A DNA stretch of 64,000 bases, taken from Alteromonas sp. BL110 (GTDB lineage Bacteria; Pseudomonadota; Gammaproteobacteria; Enterobacterales; Alteromonadaceae). The notes under the pieces are model-generated. The model was not told the DNA's origin. It worked only from the letters and a program-made list of their open reading frames with translations, and searched no databases. Every line of letters starts with the position of its first letter. The stretch's first letter is position 1. This document shows positions 51,786 through 61,084 of this stretch, piece after piece. The translations under genes and the position numbers were made by a program. The DNA is taken from contig NZ_CP031967.1 in the NCBI RefSeq assembly GCF_003443615.1, positions 4,092,001 through 4,156,000 on the forward strand, written 5' to 3'.

Positions 51786-51902
51786 TTAATCATTATTCTC
51801 GTCTTGGCGCTTATTTAGCTTCGCTGCTGCCATAAAACCAATAATAAAAATAGCGAAGATAACCACGCCTACCCAAATCAATACGTTAAAAAGAAAGTCC
51901 AT
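51786..51902 (-). CDS. 38-residue single-span membrane microprotein
   Basis: An ORF of 38 codons, ATG preceded by AGGGA. The predicted protein is one hydrophobic helix (residues 6-27, FNVLIWVGVVIFAIFIIG is its core) followed by a short Lys/Arg- and Asp/Asn-rich tail (KLNKRQDENND). It starts 260 bp upstream of the tonB-type gene on the same strand. I do not recognise a family. It could regulate an envelope protein, but that is speculation. Confidence 0.55.
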   Translation of the reverse strand: MDFLFNVLIWVGVVIFAIFIIGFMAAAKLNKRQDENND

Positions 51903-51998
51903 GTCATTCCCTAATCACAGTTTTATGATTTAACTTTAACATTTATTTGACTGAGTAGGCGAATTAGATCATCCAGCCTATTTACTTCATAAACTATG

Positions 51999-53051
51999 TT
52001 ATTGAGATTTTTCTACACCAATAGCCATTACAGACTGACCGTCTTTAATGGCAGGCATTTGATTAACCATCATAACCGTGCCATCAACGGGCGATTTAAG
52101 GGATTCAACTAAATTACCAAAATAGTCGGTAACGGTACCAATATCCTGCCCATTCGATACTTTATCGCCTATCACCACTGAGGCCTTAAAAAAACCGGTT
52201 TTCGAGCTTTTAGGGTATTTAATGGTTTCGTAGATAATTGGCTCAGAGTGCGGCTTTGGCTTTTCTGGCAACATCTTTAGAAAATACATGGCGTTCTTAG
52301 CCACTTCTAGCGCTTTTGCTACAGACTCTTCATCTGTTTGCGCTAAGTGCCCTATTTCGGTAGTAAGGCCAGGTTTTCCCCTTGTCATCGCTGTGTTAGG
52401 GTATGAAATTGAATTGTTAGGATCTCTTGGGCGATCGCCATACATAACAATATGCTGCATGCCAGTTGCTTTCGCGAATTCAAATGTTAAAGCGTCAAGT
52501 TCTTCGTCGCCCACAAAAGGAGAATACACATGATTCAATAACGTTTGGTTTGCACTGCCAGAATGCATGTCTATTAAAAAGTCAGCTTTGCCAATAAACT
52601 CTCTGGTTAGCAACTCAGCAATTTGTTCTGTCGGTGTGCCATCCGCGCTCCCTGGAAACTCCCTATTCAGGTTTTTCTCATCTTTAGGGTTTAACGCTAT
52701 TCTATTTCCATGAAACCCATCTAAGTTTGCCAAGTGCAGCACAACCAACACACCGCTCATCTCGTTAGGATCAAGGTTTTGCTGAAGTTGTTGTAAGGCG
52801 TACATAGAAGGGAACTCATCACCGTGAATACCGGCGGTAAGTAGCAGAACTGGACCGTCGCTTTTTCCGTTAATAACGGTTACTGGCAGTGTAATATGCT
52901 TTTCAGTAGCAAGGTAGGACGCTTTCTGACCCGTTTGGGTGGTCACGCCCATCAATTCATAAGGTTCATTTGCGCTAGCGTTTAGGCTAAACGCAGAACA
53001 CAGGGAAACAAGAACACCGGCTAACGCTTTCTTTTTAAACCTCATACTCAA
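51999..53051 (-). CDS. Periplasmic succinylglutamate desuccinylase/aspartoacylase-type (M14-like) hydrolase
   Basis: A 350-residue protein with a signal peptide (residues 1-27, ending NASANE). The zinc-binding set is visible: His76 and Glu79 in GIHGDE, and His163 in DMHSGS, together with GNRIALNP and NREFPGS, which are typical of the AstE/AspA-like M14 family. Substrate is unknown; the signal peptide suggests it acts on a periplasmic N-acyl compound or peptide. It stands alone. Confidence 0.88.
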   Translation of the reverse strand: MSMRFKKKALAGVLVSLCSAFSLNASANEPYELMGVTTQTGQKASYLATEKHITLPVTVINGKSDGPVLLLTAGIHGDEFPSMYALQQLQQNLDPNEMSGVLVVLHLANLDGFHGNRIALNPKDEKNLNREFPGSADGTPTEQIAELLTREFIGKADFLIDMHSGSANQTLLNHVYSPFVGDEELDALTFEFAKATGMQHIVMYGDRPRDPNNSISYPNTAMTRGKPGLTTEIGHLAQTDEESVAKALEVAKNAMYFLKMLPEKPKPHSEPIIYETIKYPKSSKTGFFKASVVIGDKVSNGQDIGTVTDYFGNLVESLKSPVDGTVMMVNQMPAIKDGQSVMAIGVEKSQ

Positions 53052-53191
53052 AAACTCATTGGAAGATAACGCACTAGTAAGCCAGAACGTTTTTGTTGAT
53101 CAATAAAGAGTATTTTAAAGCACCTTTTCAAAAAAGTACCCGCTATAAGCGAGTATTGCGTTATTCTATCAAAATAAAAAGCTGGTCTACT

Positions 53192-53905
53192 TCACTTTGC
53201 TGGTTCTAGGTTTGATACTTCGCTAGTTTCTGGCTGTTCATCACTTCGCTCGCGCATTGCTAGCTGCACATTAGAAACATTTTTAATCAATAGCCATGTA
53301 ACAAGAGCTAGCGGTATTGAGATCACTTCTGAGGCCTGTGATACCAAGTTCACATTCATAATTTCAGAAATTTCTTCCGCCCTTCTGGACATTCGAAATG
53401 CCGCCTGCCCCGCAATGCTATTCGCAATCCAGAAAAACCACCAAATACCTAAGATTGAGCTAACTTTTTCTTCTGACCAATTTGATGGGTTTTGGCTAGC
53501 CTGCCAAATTTCTTTCATCGCTTGATAGGGCTTCCATAGTGAGACAATGGGAATGAAATAAAAACCTATCGACCAGCCTGGTGAAAACGCCATATCTTTC
53601 GCACCAAATTGACGCGCATTTTGATTTGCTCGATAAATCCATTTTAAAATTAATATGCCAGAAACGATAAACACACCTAGGTAAGAAAAAGCGTTAACGG
53701 CCTGTCTCATGTCATTAGCTTCTGCATCGGCCACCGCCATTTCTTGGCTAAAATAAACGCCGTTCTGGAAGTCTGTTAAAAGCTGATACTCCATCAAATT
53801 TGAGCCGATAGCGACGAAAGAAAGAACAACTTGAAAGCATAGAAAGTACTTAATCCACGCCATTAGGTTTGTAGGGTTTTTGAACTCTTCTTTATTATCT
53901 GACAT
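53192..53905 (-). CDS. DUF4328 family membrane protein
   Basis: A 237-residue membrane protein. Conserved DUF4328 motifs are seen: RANQNARQFGAKDMAFSPGWSIG is split across a loop (about 105-128), and FIPIVSLWKPYQAM with KEIWQAS follow. About five hydrophobic helices. Function unknown. First of a run of minus-strand genes with mostly unknown products. Confidence 0.85.
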   Translation of the reverse strand: MSDNKEEFKNPTNLMAWIKYFLCFQVVLSFVAIGSNLMEYQLLTDFQNGVYFSQEMAVADAEANDMRQAVNAFSYLGVFIVSGILILKWIYRANQNARQFGAKDMAFSPGWSIGFYFIPIVSLWKPYQAMKEIWQASQNPSNWSEEKVSSILGIWWFFWIANSIAGQAAFRMSRRAEEISEIMNVNLVSQASEVISIPLALVTWLLIKNVSNVQLAMRERSDEQPETSEVSNLEPAK

Positions 53906-54045
53906 TTCTATTTACCACCTTACGTCTAGGCCACTTTACCAAGCTAATCTAACTGCTTTTATCGAGGCTATTGTTTATTATTCGATATCTACTGCTATCA
54001 CGATTAAAGAGTGTTTATTTACTACCTGGCTTTTAATTAAGCTTT

Positions 54046-55104
54046 TTACCTAAGCCTGTTCTCTAAGAGTTCCTGAAACGGCTTTGGCAGAGCATTACGG
54101 GCTTTACGTGTGATCTTAACTTCATGTTTTTGCCATAATATTCCTACATACACCACGCCTAAACCAATAGCCGTTAAAGCAACAGGGAAAAGCCAGCTGT
54201 CTCTAAACACATTCGAGGCCAAGTGCCCTAAATAGAAACAGCTACCTAACGCACCAAATATCACAAATACTTTTCGAACCAATAATGCGCCTAGCCCAAC
54301 CATGAATAGGTTTATACAAAAATAAAAAAACTTTGAAAGTTCGCTGTCTGAGTTTTGGCTAGTAAGCCCGCCCCAAAACGCAATAACGCCGAACAAATAT
54401 AACCAAAATGCGTAGTCGGCAGTGTGCCTTGAACGTATATCGACCCAAAAAGCCAATAAGGTCATAAACATACCGAAGTACATAGATACTTTCGCGCGGA
54501 ACTCCCATGTGTATGAATTCCACATATCGTCTTGGTCGATGAGAAGCATGACAGCATCCATACTGATGTACCACAGTGTTACTGCTATAGGCATTATCAA
54601 AAACGGATACTTGTAGCGCCAAGCTATAATTAAGCCAGTAACCAATGTGCCAAGTTCCATGTACAACCACAGCCATTTAACGCGTGTATGAAACTGACGA
54701 TAGACTGTATCGCTCTCGGGCCAAAGGCCAAACCACTGCTGAAAACCGTAGATAGCAAGCGGTGTTAAACACACTACAAAGGTTGCGCAAATACCGGCAG
54801 GAATAATAAGGTTTTTATTTGCTAAAGAGTTAGTAAGCTTTAACCCTACGCCAGCGTAGAGCAATGATATGAAGATGATACCCAGTCCGCCAAACTGTTC
54901 CCACCCCAAATTCATAAACAAGGTCATGGCACCGATAGCAATAAGGCCGCCCAAGTAATAGAGGATATGGGTAAAGGTGAAAGCGGGAGCCTGCTGGCTT
55001 TCTGCCTGAAAGAAGCTGTATAGGTCAATGCCCTGCTGTTCAGAGATGATATTCTTCGCTACTGCTTTTTTAATACTTGCTTTCGATACTTCCATGTACT
55101 TCAC
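54046..55104 (-). CDS. DUF2157-like multi-pass membrane protein
   Basis: A 352-residue protein with a short cytoplasmic N-terminal domain (SKASIKKAVAKNIISEQQGI) and about ten hydrophobic helices. The pattern of a short helical domain then LGGLIAIGAMTLFM resembles DUF2157. Function unknown. No ligand or catalytic motif seen. Confidence 0.8.
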   Translation of the reverse strand: MKYMEVSKASIKKAVAKNIISEQQGIDLYSFFQAESQQAPAFTFTHILYYLGGLIAIGAMTLFMNLGWEQFGGLGIIFISLLYAGVGLKLTNSLANKNLIIPAGICATFVVCLTPLAIYGFQQWFGLWPESDTVYRQFHTRVKWLWLYMELGTLVTGLIIAWRYKYPFLIMPIAVTLWYISMDAVMLLIDQDDMWNSYTWEFRAKVSMYFGMFMTLLAFWVDIRSRHTADYAFWLYLFGVIAFWGGLTSQNSDSELSKFFYFCINLFMVGLGALLVRKVFVIFGALGSCFYLGHLASNVFRDSWLFPVALTAIGLGVVYVGILWQKHEVKITRKARNALPKPFQELLENRLR

Positions 55105-55172
55105 TGATTTAGCTTGTAGAAATGAGAACTTTTACTTTAATGGGTTATAGGTAAAAAACCTGCCTGAAGAAG

Positions 55173-55430
55173 TTACAGAGTATTAATTGTGTGTTTTTCG
55201 TAAGCTTTCTCAGATTTGTTCCACGTTAAGTGGCCAAAAGCGATACTTGCAATGGGAAAAATGAACAAAGCAACGGTGGGGCGCACCCAAATATTTTCCG
55301 ATGGTTCAATAAACTCCATCAATACGGCCCAGAGGATGGCAGTAGGTACGCCCCACCCTAAAACACCGTTTACTAAAACGAAGCGCTGTTTGCCTTTCCC
55401 TCGTATTTTGGCCCACTTTTCCATATTCAT
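55173..55430 (-). CDS. Small membrane protein, unknown
   Basis: An 85-residue protein with two hydrophobic helices (about 16-38 and 48-66). No family recognised. It lies between the DUF2157-like gene and another small membrane protein gene, all on the minus strand. Confidence 0.65.
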   Translation of the reverse strand: MNMEKWAKIRGKGKQRFVLVNGVLGWGVPTAILWAVLMEFIEPSENIWVRPTVALFIFPIASIAFGHLTWNKSEKAYEKHTINTL

Positions 55431-55450
55431 GTAAATATCCTTTTTGAATA

Positions 55451-55675
55451 TTATGCAATCAGCGCAAGACAGACCAAGACAATGGCTAAGCTAACAAAAC
55501 CAACAGCGAAAGTTCTTCCTTCGTCTCTACCCGCTCGCGGGTATTTGCCAAAGGTTAGAAGCTTAAGCACCACATGGCCTGTACCAGTTATTACGAAGTC
55601 AATAATAGCATCTACGACTATCCACTTCAGTATTCGAAGTATAAAGCGGCCCAGCGGTTCTAAAACGTCTTCCAT
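55451..55675 (-). CDS. Small membrane protein, unknown
   Basis: A 74-residue protein with a hydrophobic helix near residues 15-33 and another at the C-terminus (FVSLAIVLVCLALIA). The intervening LLTFGKYPRAGRDEGRTFAVG is a conserved-looking loop. Function unknown. Confidence 0.65.
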   Translation of the reverse strand: MEDVLEPLGRFILRILKWIVVDAIIDFVITGTGHVVLKLLTFGKYPRAGRDEGRTFAVGFVSLAIVLVCLALIA

Positions 55676-55793
55676 AACTTTAATGCTCGTTTTTGCTTAT
55701 GTTAAATAGTGCTTTTATTAAACAGTCGCTATCTTTTATTTTTGTCGCTAACGACGCCCTTTATTAGGTATTCTTGTTCTTCTAACGGCTGGG

Positions 55794-56198
55794 CTATAAG
55801 CCAATTTCATCAATAAAAATCAAAGTCCACATAGCCAACACAGCGACAAAATTGATGGTAAACACCATACCACGCAATCTAATATTGTTGGTAAATATTT
55901 GAACAATGCTGTGCAACACTCTGCCAATTACAAATACCCAAGCCAAGTAGATTTGCACACTGTCTATTGGCTCATCCATTGCGATAAGCAATACACTGGC
56001 AATGTAAAAAAATATTGGCCACTCGAATTGATTGCTTAGGTTTGCGCTGATTTTAGGCTGAATATTGCTGAAAGGGTTTGAACCATCTTTGCTCTGCCCC
56101 ACTCCCCATACAACCGGTGCGCGAGCTACAGTGAGTAATGCGTAAAGTACAGTACAAAGAAGTACATGCGTAAATAGCGGCAGTATTAAACTGGACAT
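55794..56198 (-). CDS. MAPEG-family membrane protein
   Basis: A 134-residue protein with four membrane helices. The FSNIQPKISANLSNQFEWPIFFY and RVLHSIVQ motifs match the MAPEG superfamily (membrane-associated proteins in eicosanoid and glutathione metabolism). Bacterial members are glutathione transferase-like but mostly of unknown role. It lies 9 bp downstream of the tautomerase-like gene, suggesting one transcript. Confidence 0.85.
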   Translation of the reverse strand: MSSLILPLFTHVLLCTVLYALLTVARAPVVWGVGQSKDGSNPFSNIQPKISANLSNQFEWPIFFYIASVLLIAMDEPIDSVQIYLAWVFVIGRVLHSIVQIFTNNIRLRGMVFTINFVAVLAMWTLIFIDEIGL

Positions 56199-56207
56199 AT
56201 TAATTAG

Positions 56208-56594
56208 CTAAACGTTCACTTTATACTTCAAATCAAGGGCTTCATCACCTGTCATTCCACGGAAACCCCACTGATACTTTTCTTGTTCTTTAATCGTAAT
56301 CTCGATATCTACAGGCGAGATTTCTAACTCTAGCTCAATTTGTTTAAACAATGCTTTTATAAGTGACTTTTGCGTGTGTATTTCTCGCCCTTTCATCATA
56401 TTTATTTCGATAACTGTGTATGCCTCGGTTCTACCTTCAGGGTAAAAGAAGTCGTCTTTTGACAGCGGCACAAAGCGATGCGCTCTTTTATTTTCCGGTA
56501 AACCTAAGACTGATTGCATACAAGAATGAATAACATCTGATAGCTTGCGTTTTATTGGGTTTAATTGTTCGTCTATACCATAGATTACAATCAT
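56208..56594 (-). CDS. Tautomerase-superfamily-like protein lacking the N-terminal catalytic proline
   Basis: A 128-residue protein with the beta-alpha-beta arrangement of the 4-oxalocrotonate tautomerase/MIF superfamily (YTVIEINMMKGREIHTQKSLIKAL resembles the second unit). Family enzymes use Pro2 as catalytic base after removal of the first Met; here the second residue is Ile, so the classical activity is not expected. It lies 9 bp upstream of the MAPEG gene. Confidence 0.75.
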   Translation of the reverse strand: MIVIYGIDEQLNPIKRKLSDVIHSCMQSVLGLPENKRAHRFVPLSKDDFFYPEGRTEAYTVIEINMMKGREIHTQKSLIKALFKQIELELEISPVDIEITIKEQEKYQWGFRGMTGDEALDLKYKVNV

Positions 56595-56668
56595 GTTGCC
56601 GTCCTCTGCGTTTATTGTATTGCTAACGAAATTTTTTATATATCTTAAGTAGGCTTAACACCTAACCA

Positions 56669-57124
56669 TTACTCTTCGTATTTTCTTATCACAGCTACTT
56701 TACCATCTTCAATCTCTAGCACTTCTAATGTTTGATACTGAAGTTCAACTAGTTCTTTAGTTTGTGGGTGAATGCCCTTACTCGTTGTAGTGTATGAAAT
56801 AGCTACCGCATTGTGCGCAGGTATAATGTGGTTGAGTTGGGCGGTATAAGAGACGTGTGCCCCCAAGTAATAAAGCATCCCCTCACGAATTCGTACTTTA
56901 CCATCGGGCATGCGGGAATCGTCAGAATCGTACGGTATATGCTGATGAGCAACGTCACTACTAAGCAGCGACAGATATTTATCTAAATCATGCTCTGTAG
57001 CATTTGGAGATTGCGTTGCTGACCACGCCTTAAAGTATTGTCTGCCAAGTTCTTCTAAATCAGTTTGTGCAAATACGTGTATCGACCACAAATAAATGAG
57101 CGCTGAAAGTAAAACGCTTTTCAT
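56669..57124 (-). CDS. Secreted SnoaL/NTF2-like protein
   Basis: A 151-residue protein with a signal peptide (residues 1-20, ending HVFAQ). The remaining 130 residues have the pattern of an NTF2/SnoaL-like cone fold (RQYFKAWSATQS ... DLDKYLSLLSSDV). Such proteins are small-molecule binders or isomerases; the substrate is unknown. Confidence 0.75.
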   Translation of the reverse strand: MKSVLLSALIYLWSIHVFAQTDLEELGRQYFKAWSATQSPNATEHDLDKYLSLLSSDVAHQHIPYDSDDSRMPDGKVRIREGMLYYLGAHVSYTAQLNHIIPAHNAVAISYTTTSKGIHPQTKELVELQYQTLEVLEIEDGKVAVIRKYEE

Positions 57125-57160
57125 GAAAACCTCCCTGTTGATTTTTACTCAAACGCTAAG

Positions 57161-58219
57161 CTAGGTTTCACTTATCGCCTTGCTAAAATTTGAGCTTCGA
57201 AGCTTCGATTGTTCGGCAACGTTAGTTGAAATAGAAAATAGTTGTCGTTTTATTGTTTCTATTAGTAAATCAGGTGAGTCTACACCTAAGTATACGGCAT
57301 GCTTACCATTTATAGGTGAATGTAGCTTTATTTTCACGTTAGGTACACCCGAGTAGTTAAACCGTTTTATGCCCTTAGCTCTCTTCACGAACCTTGTGTT
57401 CGTGCTGATATCAGAGATGTTTGAAAAAGTGATTATAAACGGATGAAACAACCCATATCGAACAATGAGGTTATCTTTATAAATCGAAATGGGCCGTATT
57501 GCCACAGCTTTATATTCAGCATAGAAAAAAGCTAACCCAAATAGAGTAAAGGCCGAAACTATGTTGGCAGCTGAGCTAGACCAAATAAAATGTAGTAGCA
57601 GATGCACAAGCGGCAACTCGATCATCATGACCACAATGAAGCCCATCAAATTAGCTTGCGCACCATCTTTTTTAAAGTAGTAAAAATGCTGATTACCCAG
57701 ATATGTACTGCTTTTAATGCGTGAAGCGAACAATGCGAAAGACCACATACGTCCCTCGAACTGAAGTAAGTTGCTAAGCAACGATGAGCCAAAGATACGT
57801 TCTATAGGTATTTGCAACGCTAAATCGGGGTCTTCTTTTTTAATAAGAAGTGCGCGAACTGCAACACTTACCGTTATTAAGGTACCTATTTCTAATGCTA
57901 ACAAAGCTCCGATAGCAAAGTAGCGGCCACTTTCAAGGTAGTGAAACATCACCTTGTTTTGTTCTGGAATAATAATCGCGCCAATAAAAACCGCACTACA
58001 ACACAATACAATGACTTTCAAAACCGCTTTTTGCTTGTCTGACTCGCACAAAAAACACAGTACTGGCAGTACTAGTAATGTATCTAGCATAAACATCCAC
58101 TCGTGCTTTTCATCACCATAGTCGTTGATAAAGTTCGAGGAGGAATAGTAAAACCACCACCAAAGAGATGCTAAACATAAGAACGCTAGAGGGATGGAGC
58201 TTCTAAAGCGAGTGTTCAT
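57161..58219 (-). CDS. Multi-pass membrane protein with a PH-like C-terminal domain
   Basis: A 352-residue protein. Seven or so hydrophobic helices are followed by a soluble C-terminal region (about 255-335; LIVRYGLFHPFIITFSNIS) that has the form of a bacterial PH-like domain. No catalytic motif seen, and no family named with certainty. It ends 37 bp before the next gene. Confidence 0.7.
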   Translation of the reverse strand: MNTRFRSSIPLAFLCLASLWWWFYYSSSNFINDYGDEKHEWMFMLDTLLVLPVLCFLCESDKQKAVLKVIVLCCSAVFIGAIIIPEQNKVMFHYLESGRYFAIGALLALEIGTLITVSVAVRALLIKKEDPDLALQIPIERIFGSSLLSNLLQFEGRMWSFALFASRIKSSTYLGNQHFYYFKKDGAQANLMGFIVVMMIELPLVHLLLHFIWSSSAANIVSAFTLFGLAFFYAEYKAVAIRPISIYKDNLIVRYGLFHPFIITFSNISDISTNTRFVKRAKGIKRFNYSGVPNVKIKLHSPINGKHAVYLGVDSPDLLIETIKRQLFSISTNVAEQSKLRSSNFSKAISET

Positions 58220-58228
58220 TGCACGGCT

Positions 58229-58825
58229 CTATAAAATCATGAATATCGAGTAGATTGACAGCCAAAGAATTTGGCAGCCGTAACTTAGGCGTTGATAAAG
58301 CCCTGGTACAGTTTTTCGTTCAAGGGATTTTGCTAGTTTATAAGAAAAGTAAACGCAGCCAATAACGCTCAATACAGACAGAAGCCGCAGCGACCAAGAA
58401 TAGTAGCTAGAGAAAGTAACAATCAGCGGCGCCACGATAAACGAAACTAACATTATTAGCCCTGACCACGTATGGATTTTACAACTTTTCGAAGGTGTTG
58501 TTGTATATGGGTCGGCGTCCATTGGGAAGTAGCCACAAACCCAAGTGCAGATACCATGTATTATTGTCATTGCACCGATAACCATAGTTGGCATATGGTC
58601 TGGATGTGAGTTAATGAGGTAATAACCAAACAGAGCGAATAATAAGCCCAACGGATAATTATTGATTGCAGGAGAGAGTTTCTGTGTTGGGCTACCAAAT
58701 GCACCGAGTTCACTACAAAACTGCCTCATATGGCTATAGTTTGGATAGAAACGAGAAGCGATGTAAATGCCTAAAACTATCCAAACCGATGCTGCTATCC
58801 CCGTAAAAGATAAAAAGCTATACAA
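58229..58825 (-). CDS. DUF998-like membrane protein
   Basis: A 198-residue protein with six hydrophobic helices and the loop motif CGYFPMDADPYTTTPSKSCKIHTW, typical of DUF998 proteins. Function unknown. It lies 9 bp upstream of the PH-like gene, which suggests co-transcription. Confidence 0.78.
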   Translation of the reverse strand: MYSFLSFTGIAASVWIVLGIYIASRFYPNYSHMRQFCSELGAFGSPTQKLSPAINNYPLGLLFALFGYYLINSHPDHMPTMVIGAMTIIHGICTWVCGYFPMDADPYTTTPSKSCKIHTWSGLIMLVSFIVAPLIVTFSSYYSWSLRLLSVLSVIGCVYFSYKLAKSLERKTVPGLYQRLSYGCQILWLSIYSIFMIL

Positions 58826-58898
58826 GATGGTGTCCTCCTTGATTTTATTGCGCTTTCAGTAATTAAGCGAAGCCCCTATTCATAAGCCGAAAAACTTT

Positions 58899-59393
58899 TT
58901 AACTGGCTTGGTGCGGGATATTTTGCGTTATCATTTTTTTACTGCCGCTATAGTTTTCAAAAAACTGCTGGTGTGCAGTATAAGAGAACGTATCGTCTCT
59001 TTTTGTATACTGGCCAATCCAGTCTATCAACATGGGTAAATTATCATCTTGAGCTTGTTTGGTATCGTATTTATGGGGCTCCCAAGGTCTTGCTTTCGCG
59101 TTAGCAATACACAACTTAATGGGTAAATTCATAAATATGATTTCTGTAGACTGCCCCTCTACAAGCTTAAGCAGGTCTGTGTAACACCCTTCAATTACCC
59201 AAGTCTCTTTAGAAGTAGTAAAAGCCTGTATTTCTTGTTCCGACTCTTTAATTGGTTTCCTTTCAGGCGGGCTAGTGGGCTTCCATGCAAGGGTATCGAG
59301 ATCTAAATGTGCTAAACCGTGAGTTTCACACAAACGGCGCGCTAGCGTAGATTTGCCAGAACCGGAATTTCCGAATATTAAAATTTTAGTCAA
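58899..59393 (-). CDS. P-loop NTPase, adenylate-kinase / shikimate-kinase-like (FlaR type)
   Basis: A 164-residue small kinase-like protein. Walker A is GNSGSGKSTLARRL near the N-terminus; then LDTLAWKPTSPPERKP and WVIEGCYTDLL follow, a pattern of the uncharacterised FlaR-type/AAA-17 small kinases. The start is a TTG chosen because AAGGA lies 7 nt upstream; an alternative TTG nine codons further up has no ribosome site. Confidence 0.82.
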   Translation of the reverse strand: MTKILIFGNSGSGKSTLARRLCETHGLAHLDLDTLAWKPTSPPERKPIKESEQEIQAFTTSKETWVIEGCYTDLLKLVEGQSTEIIFMNLPIKLCIANAKARPWEPHKYDTKQAQDDNLPMLIDWIGQYTKRDDTFSYTAHQQFFENYSGSKKMITQNIPHQAS

Positions 59394-59546
59394 GGCGCTT
59401 TCCTTTAAATCACCTACCAACAGGTTTCATAACATGCAGCTTACACTATCGAGTAAAGCAACTATCGGTAATACAAGATGAAAACGCAAACATGTTAAAG
59501 AATTTTTGTCATCACGAATACTGAGGGCATACTTTGGAATACTTAT

Positions 59547-60395
59547 CTAATCGTGAAACTTGACCCATTTATTTTCTTTGCGAATAAACCCTATATTAGT
59601 CACAGCATGTGGCCACTTATTTTCCGGGTTGTGCACTATCCCTTTCACCGTAGCTAAACTATCCGCATCCTCTGAACCCGTTACTATTACAACGTCTCTG
59701 GAGGGCACATAAACAACTATATCGCCCTTCACTGGAAAGGTTTCTTTTGTCCAAAGCGCATCATAAATCAAAAAAGACGCCTCGTAAGTGCCATCAGCAA
59801 CAACCATCGAGATGGTCGACGGGTCACCTTTAATTTGTAATGACTCAATAGCATTCATCAAATTAGACATTGAAAGGTTTCTGAGCTCTTCCTCTTTTAC
59901 ATCTAAGTTAGCAATGTCTTCTTTCGGCATGAATTTGATAGATGAGGGCGTATCAATGGCATAAAGAATATAGAGAACATTATTTAACTTTTCATAAAAG
60001 AAAGGCAGCTCACCATCTTCGCTCATCAATTCAGTTATATGGTTTATATAACCTGAATCTTTTATTACGGGAAAGATATTCGCTTTATCTATGTTAGCTT
60101 TAGCGTCACTACTGCTCTTTGTTAACGCACTGATGTACGCTTCTATAATCACGTCGAGCTCTTCTGGGTCAGAAAGGTAATTCATATAGGCGTTATCGAG
60201 GTATGTGGTAGACGTCCCTCCACCACTGTAAGTCATCTCAACCTCTAGACGGCCTTTTATTTGTGCACTCGCAACCTCTGCTTTGGTGATAACAGCCTTC
60301 ACATACCTTTGAGTAAACGCGCTTTCATCTAAAGTGCTTTCGGCAGCCACACTACTGATAAAAAAGCATACAAACGCTACTAGAATTTTTCTCAT
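59547..60395 (-). CDS. DUF1444-like exported protein
   Basis: A 282-residue protein with a signal peptide (residues 1-18, ending SSVAAE). The rest is an all-cytosolic-like fold similar in layout to DUF1444 (YtpQ) proteins: FMPKEDIANL, then LMNAIESL, VADGTYEASFLIYDALW and GDIVVYVPSRDVVIVTGSED. Function unknown. Confidence 0.7.
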   Translation of the reverse strand: MRKILVAFVCFFISSVAAESTLDESAFTQRYVKAVITKAEVASAQIKGRLEVEMTYSGGGTSTTYLDNAYMNYLSDPEELDVIIEAYISALTKSSSDAKANIDKANIFPVIKDSGYINHITELMSEDGELPFFYEKLNNVLYILYAIDTPSSIKFMPKEDIANLDVKEEELRNLSMSNLMNAIESLQIKGDPSTISMVVADGTYEASFLIYDALWTKETFPVKGDIVVYVPSRDVVIVTGSEDADSLATVKGIVHNPENKWPHAVTNIGFIRKENKWVKFHD

Positions 60396-60461
60396 CGTTA
60401 CTCACTTATTTCCTTATTTATCGTAAAGCCTACGATTTCCTGTTTTGGACTTACGCTTGTG

Positions 60462-61064
60462 TTAGCAACGCACTGACAATTTAAACATTAAGTTCTCTTT
60501 CACAGAAGGCCACTCTGTTTTAATAATTGAAAACACAACCGTATCTCTATAACCACCATTAGGCATTTTTTGATGATTCCTAAGCACGCCGTCTTGTTTT
60601 GCGCCCAAACGAGTAATAGCGGCTCGAGAAGCCTGGTTATGCCAATTCGTTCTGAACTCTACAGCGATTGCTTCGAGGCTTTCAAAAGCGTGTGTAAGAA
60701 GAAGTAGCTTACATTCGGTATTACATGATGTTTTCTGATAGCTTTTGCTGTACCAGGTGTAACCAATTTCCACCCTTTGATTTAAAAGGTCAGCATTACA
60801 AAAGCGTGTTGAACCGATAACCTCTCCACTCGCTTTGTCTATAACCACGAACGGTAACGATAGCCCTTTGGCTTTCTGCTCTAATGCTGACGTAATATAA
60901 TCATCAATAATTTCAGCGCTTGGTACAGAGGTGAACCATAGTTTCCACAATTCACCGTCGGTTGCTGCGTTCACTAAAGCGTCTGCATGTTCCATTGTTA
61001 ACGGAGTGAGCTTTATATTCTCAGATTCTAACTCAATATCTTTAAACCACATTTCACTTTCCAT
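60462..61064 (-). CDS. GNAT-family N-acetyltransferase
   Basis: A 200-residue RimJ/RimL-type acetyltransferase (IKLTPLTMEHADAL, IGSTRF, VEIGYTWYSKSYQKTSCNTECKLL region, split here). The acetyl-CoA loop has the form Q-K-T-S-C-N-T in place of the usual Q/R-x-x-G-x-G/A, so binding may differ. Two start sites exist (MESEMWFKD); the second Met has GGAAAG just upstream and may be the true start, 12 bp further in. Substrate unknown. Confidence 0.78.
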   Translation of the reverse strand: MESEMWFKDIELESENIKLTPLTMEHADALVNAATDGELWKLWFTSVPSAEIIDDYITSALEQKAKGLSLPFVVIDKASGEVIGSTRFCNADLLNQRVEIGYTWYSKSYQKTSCNTECKLLLLTHAFESLEAIAVEFRTNWHNQASRAAITRLGAKQDGVLRNHQKMPNGGYRDTVVFSIIKTEWPSVKENLMFKLSVRC

Positions 61065-61084
61065 GTCTGATTAGTTGTATGATG

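Noticed and set aside
56653-56666. GCTTAAC and ACCTAAC near the stop of the SnoaL-like gene as attC boxes
   Set aside because: Both are in the same orientation with no GTTRRRY partner at a suitable distance; chance is likely.
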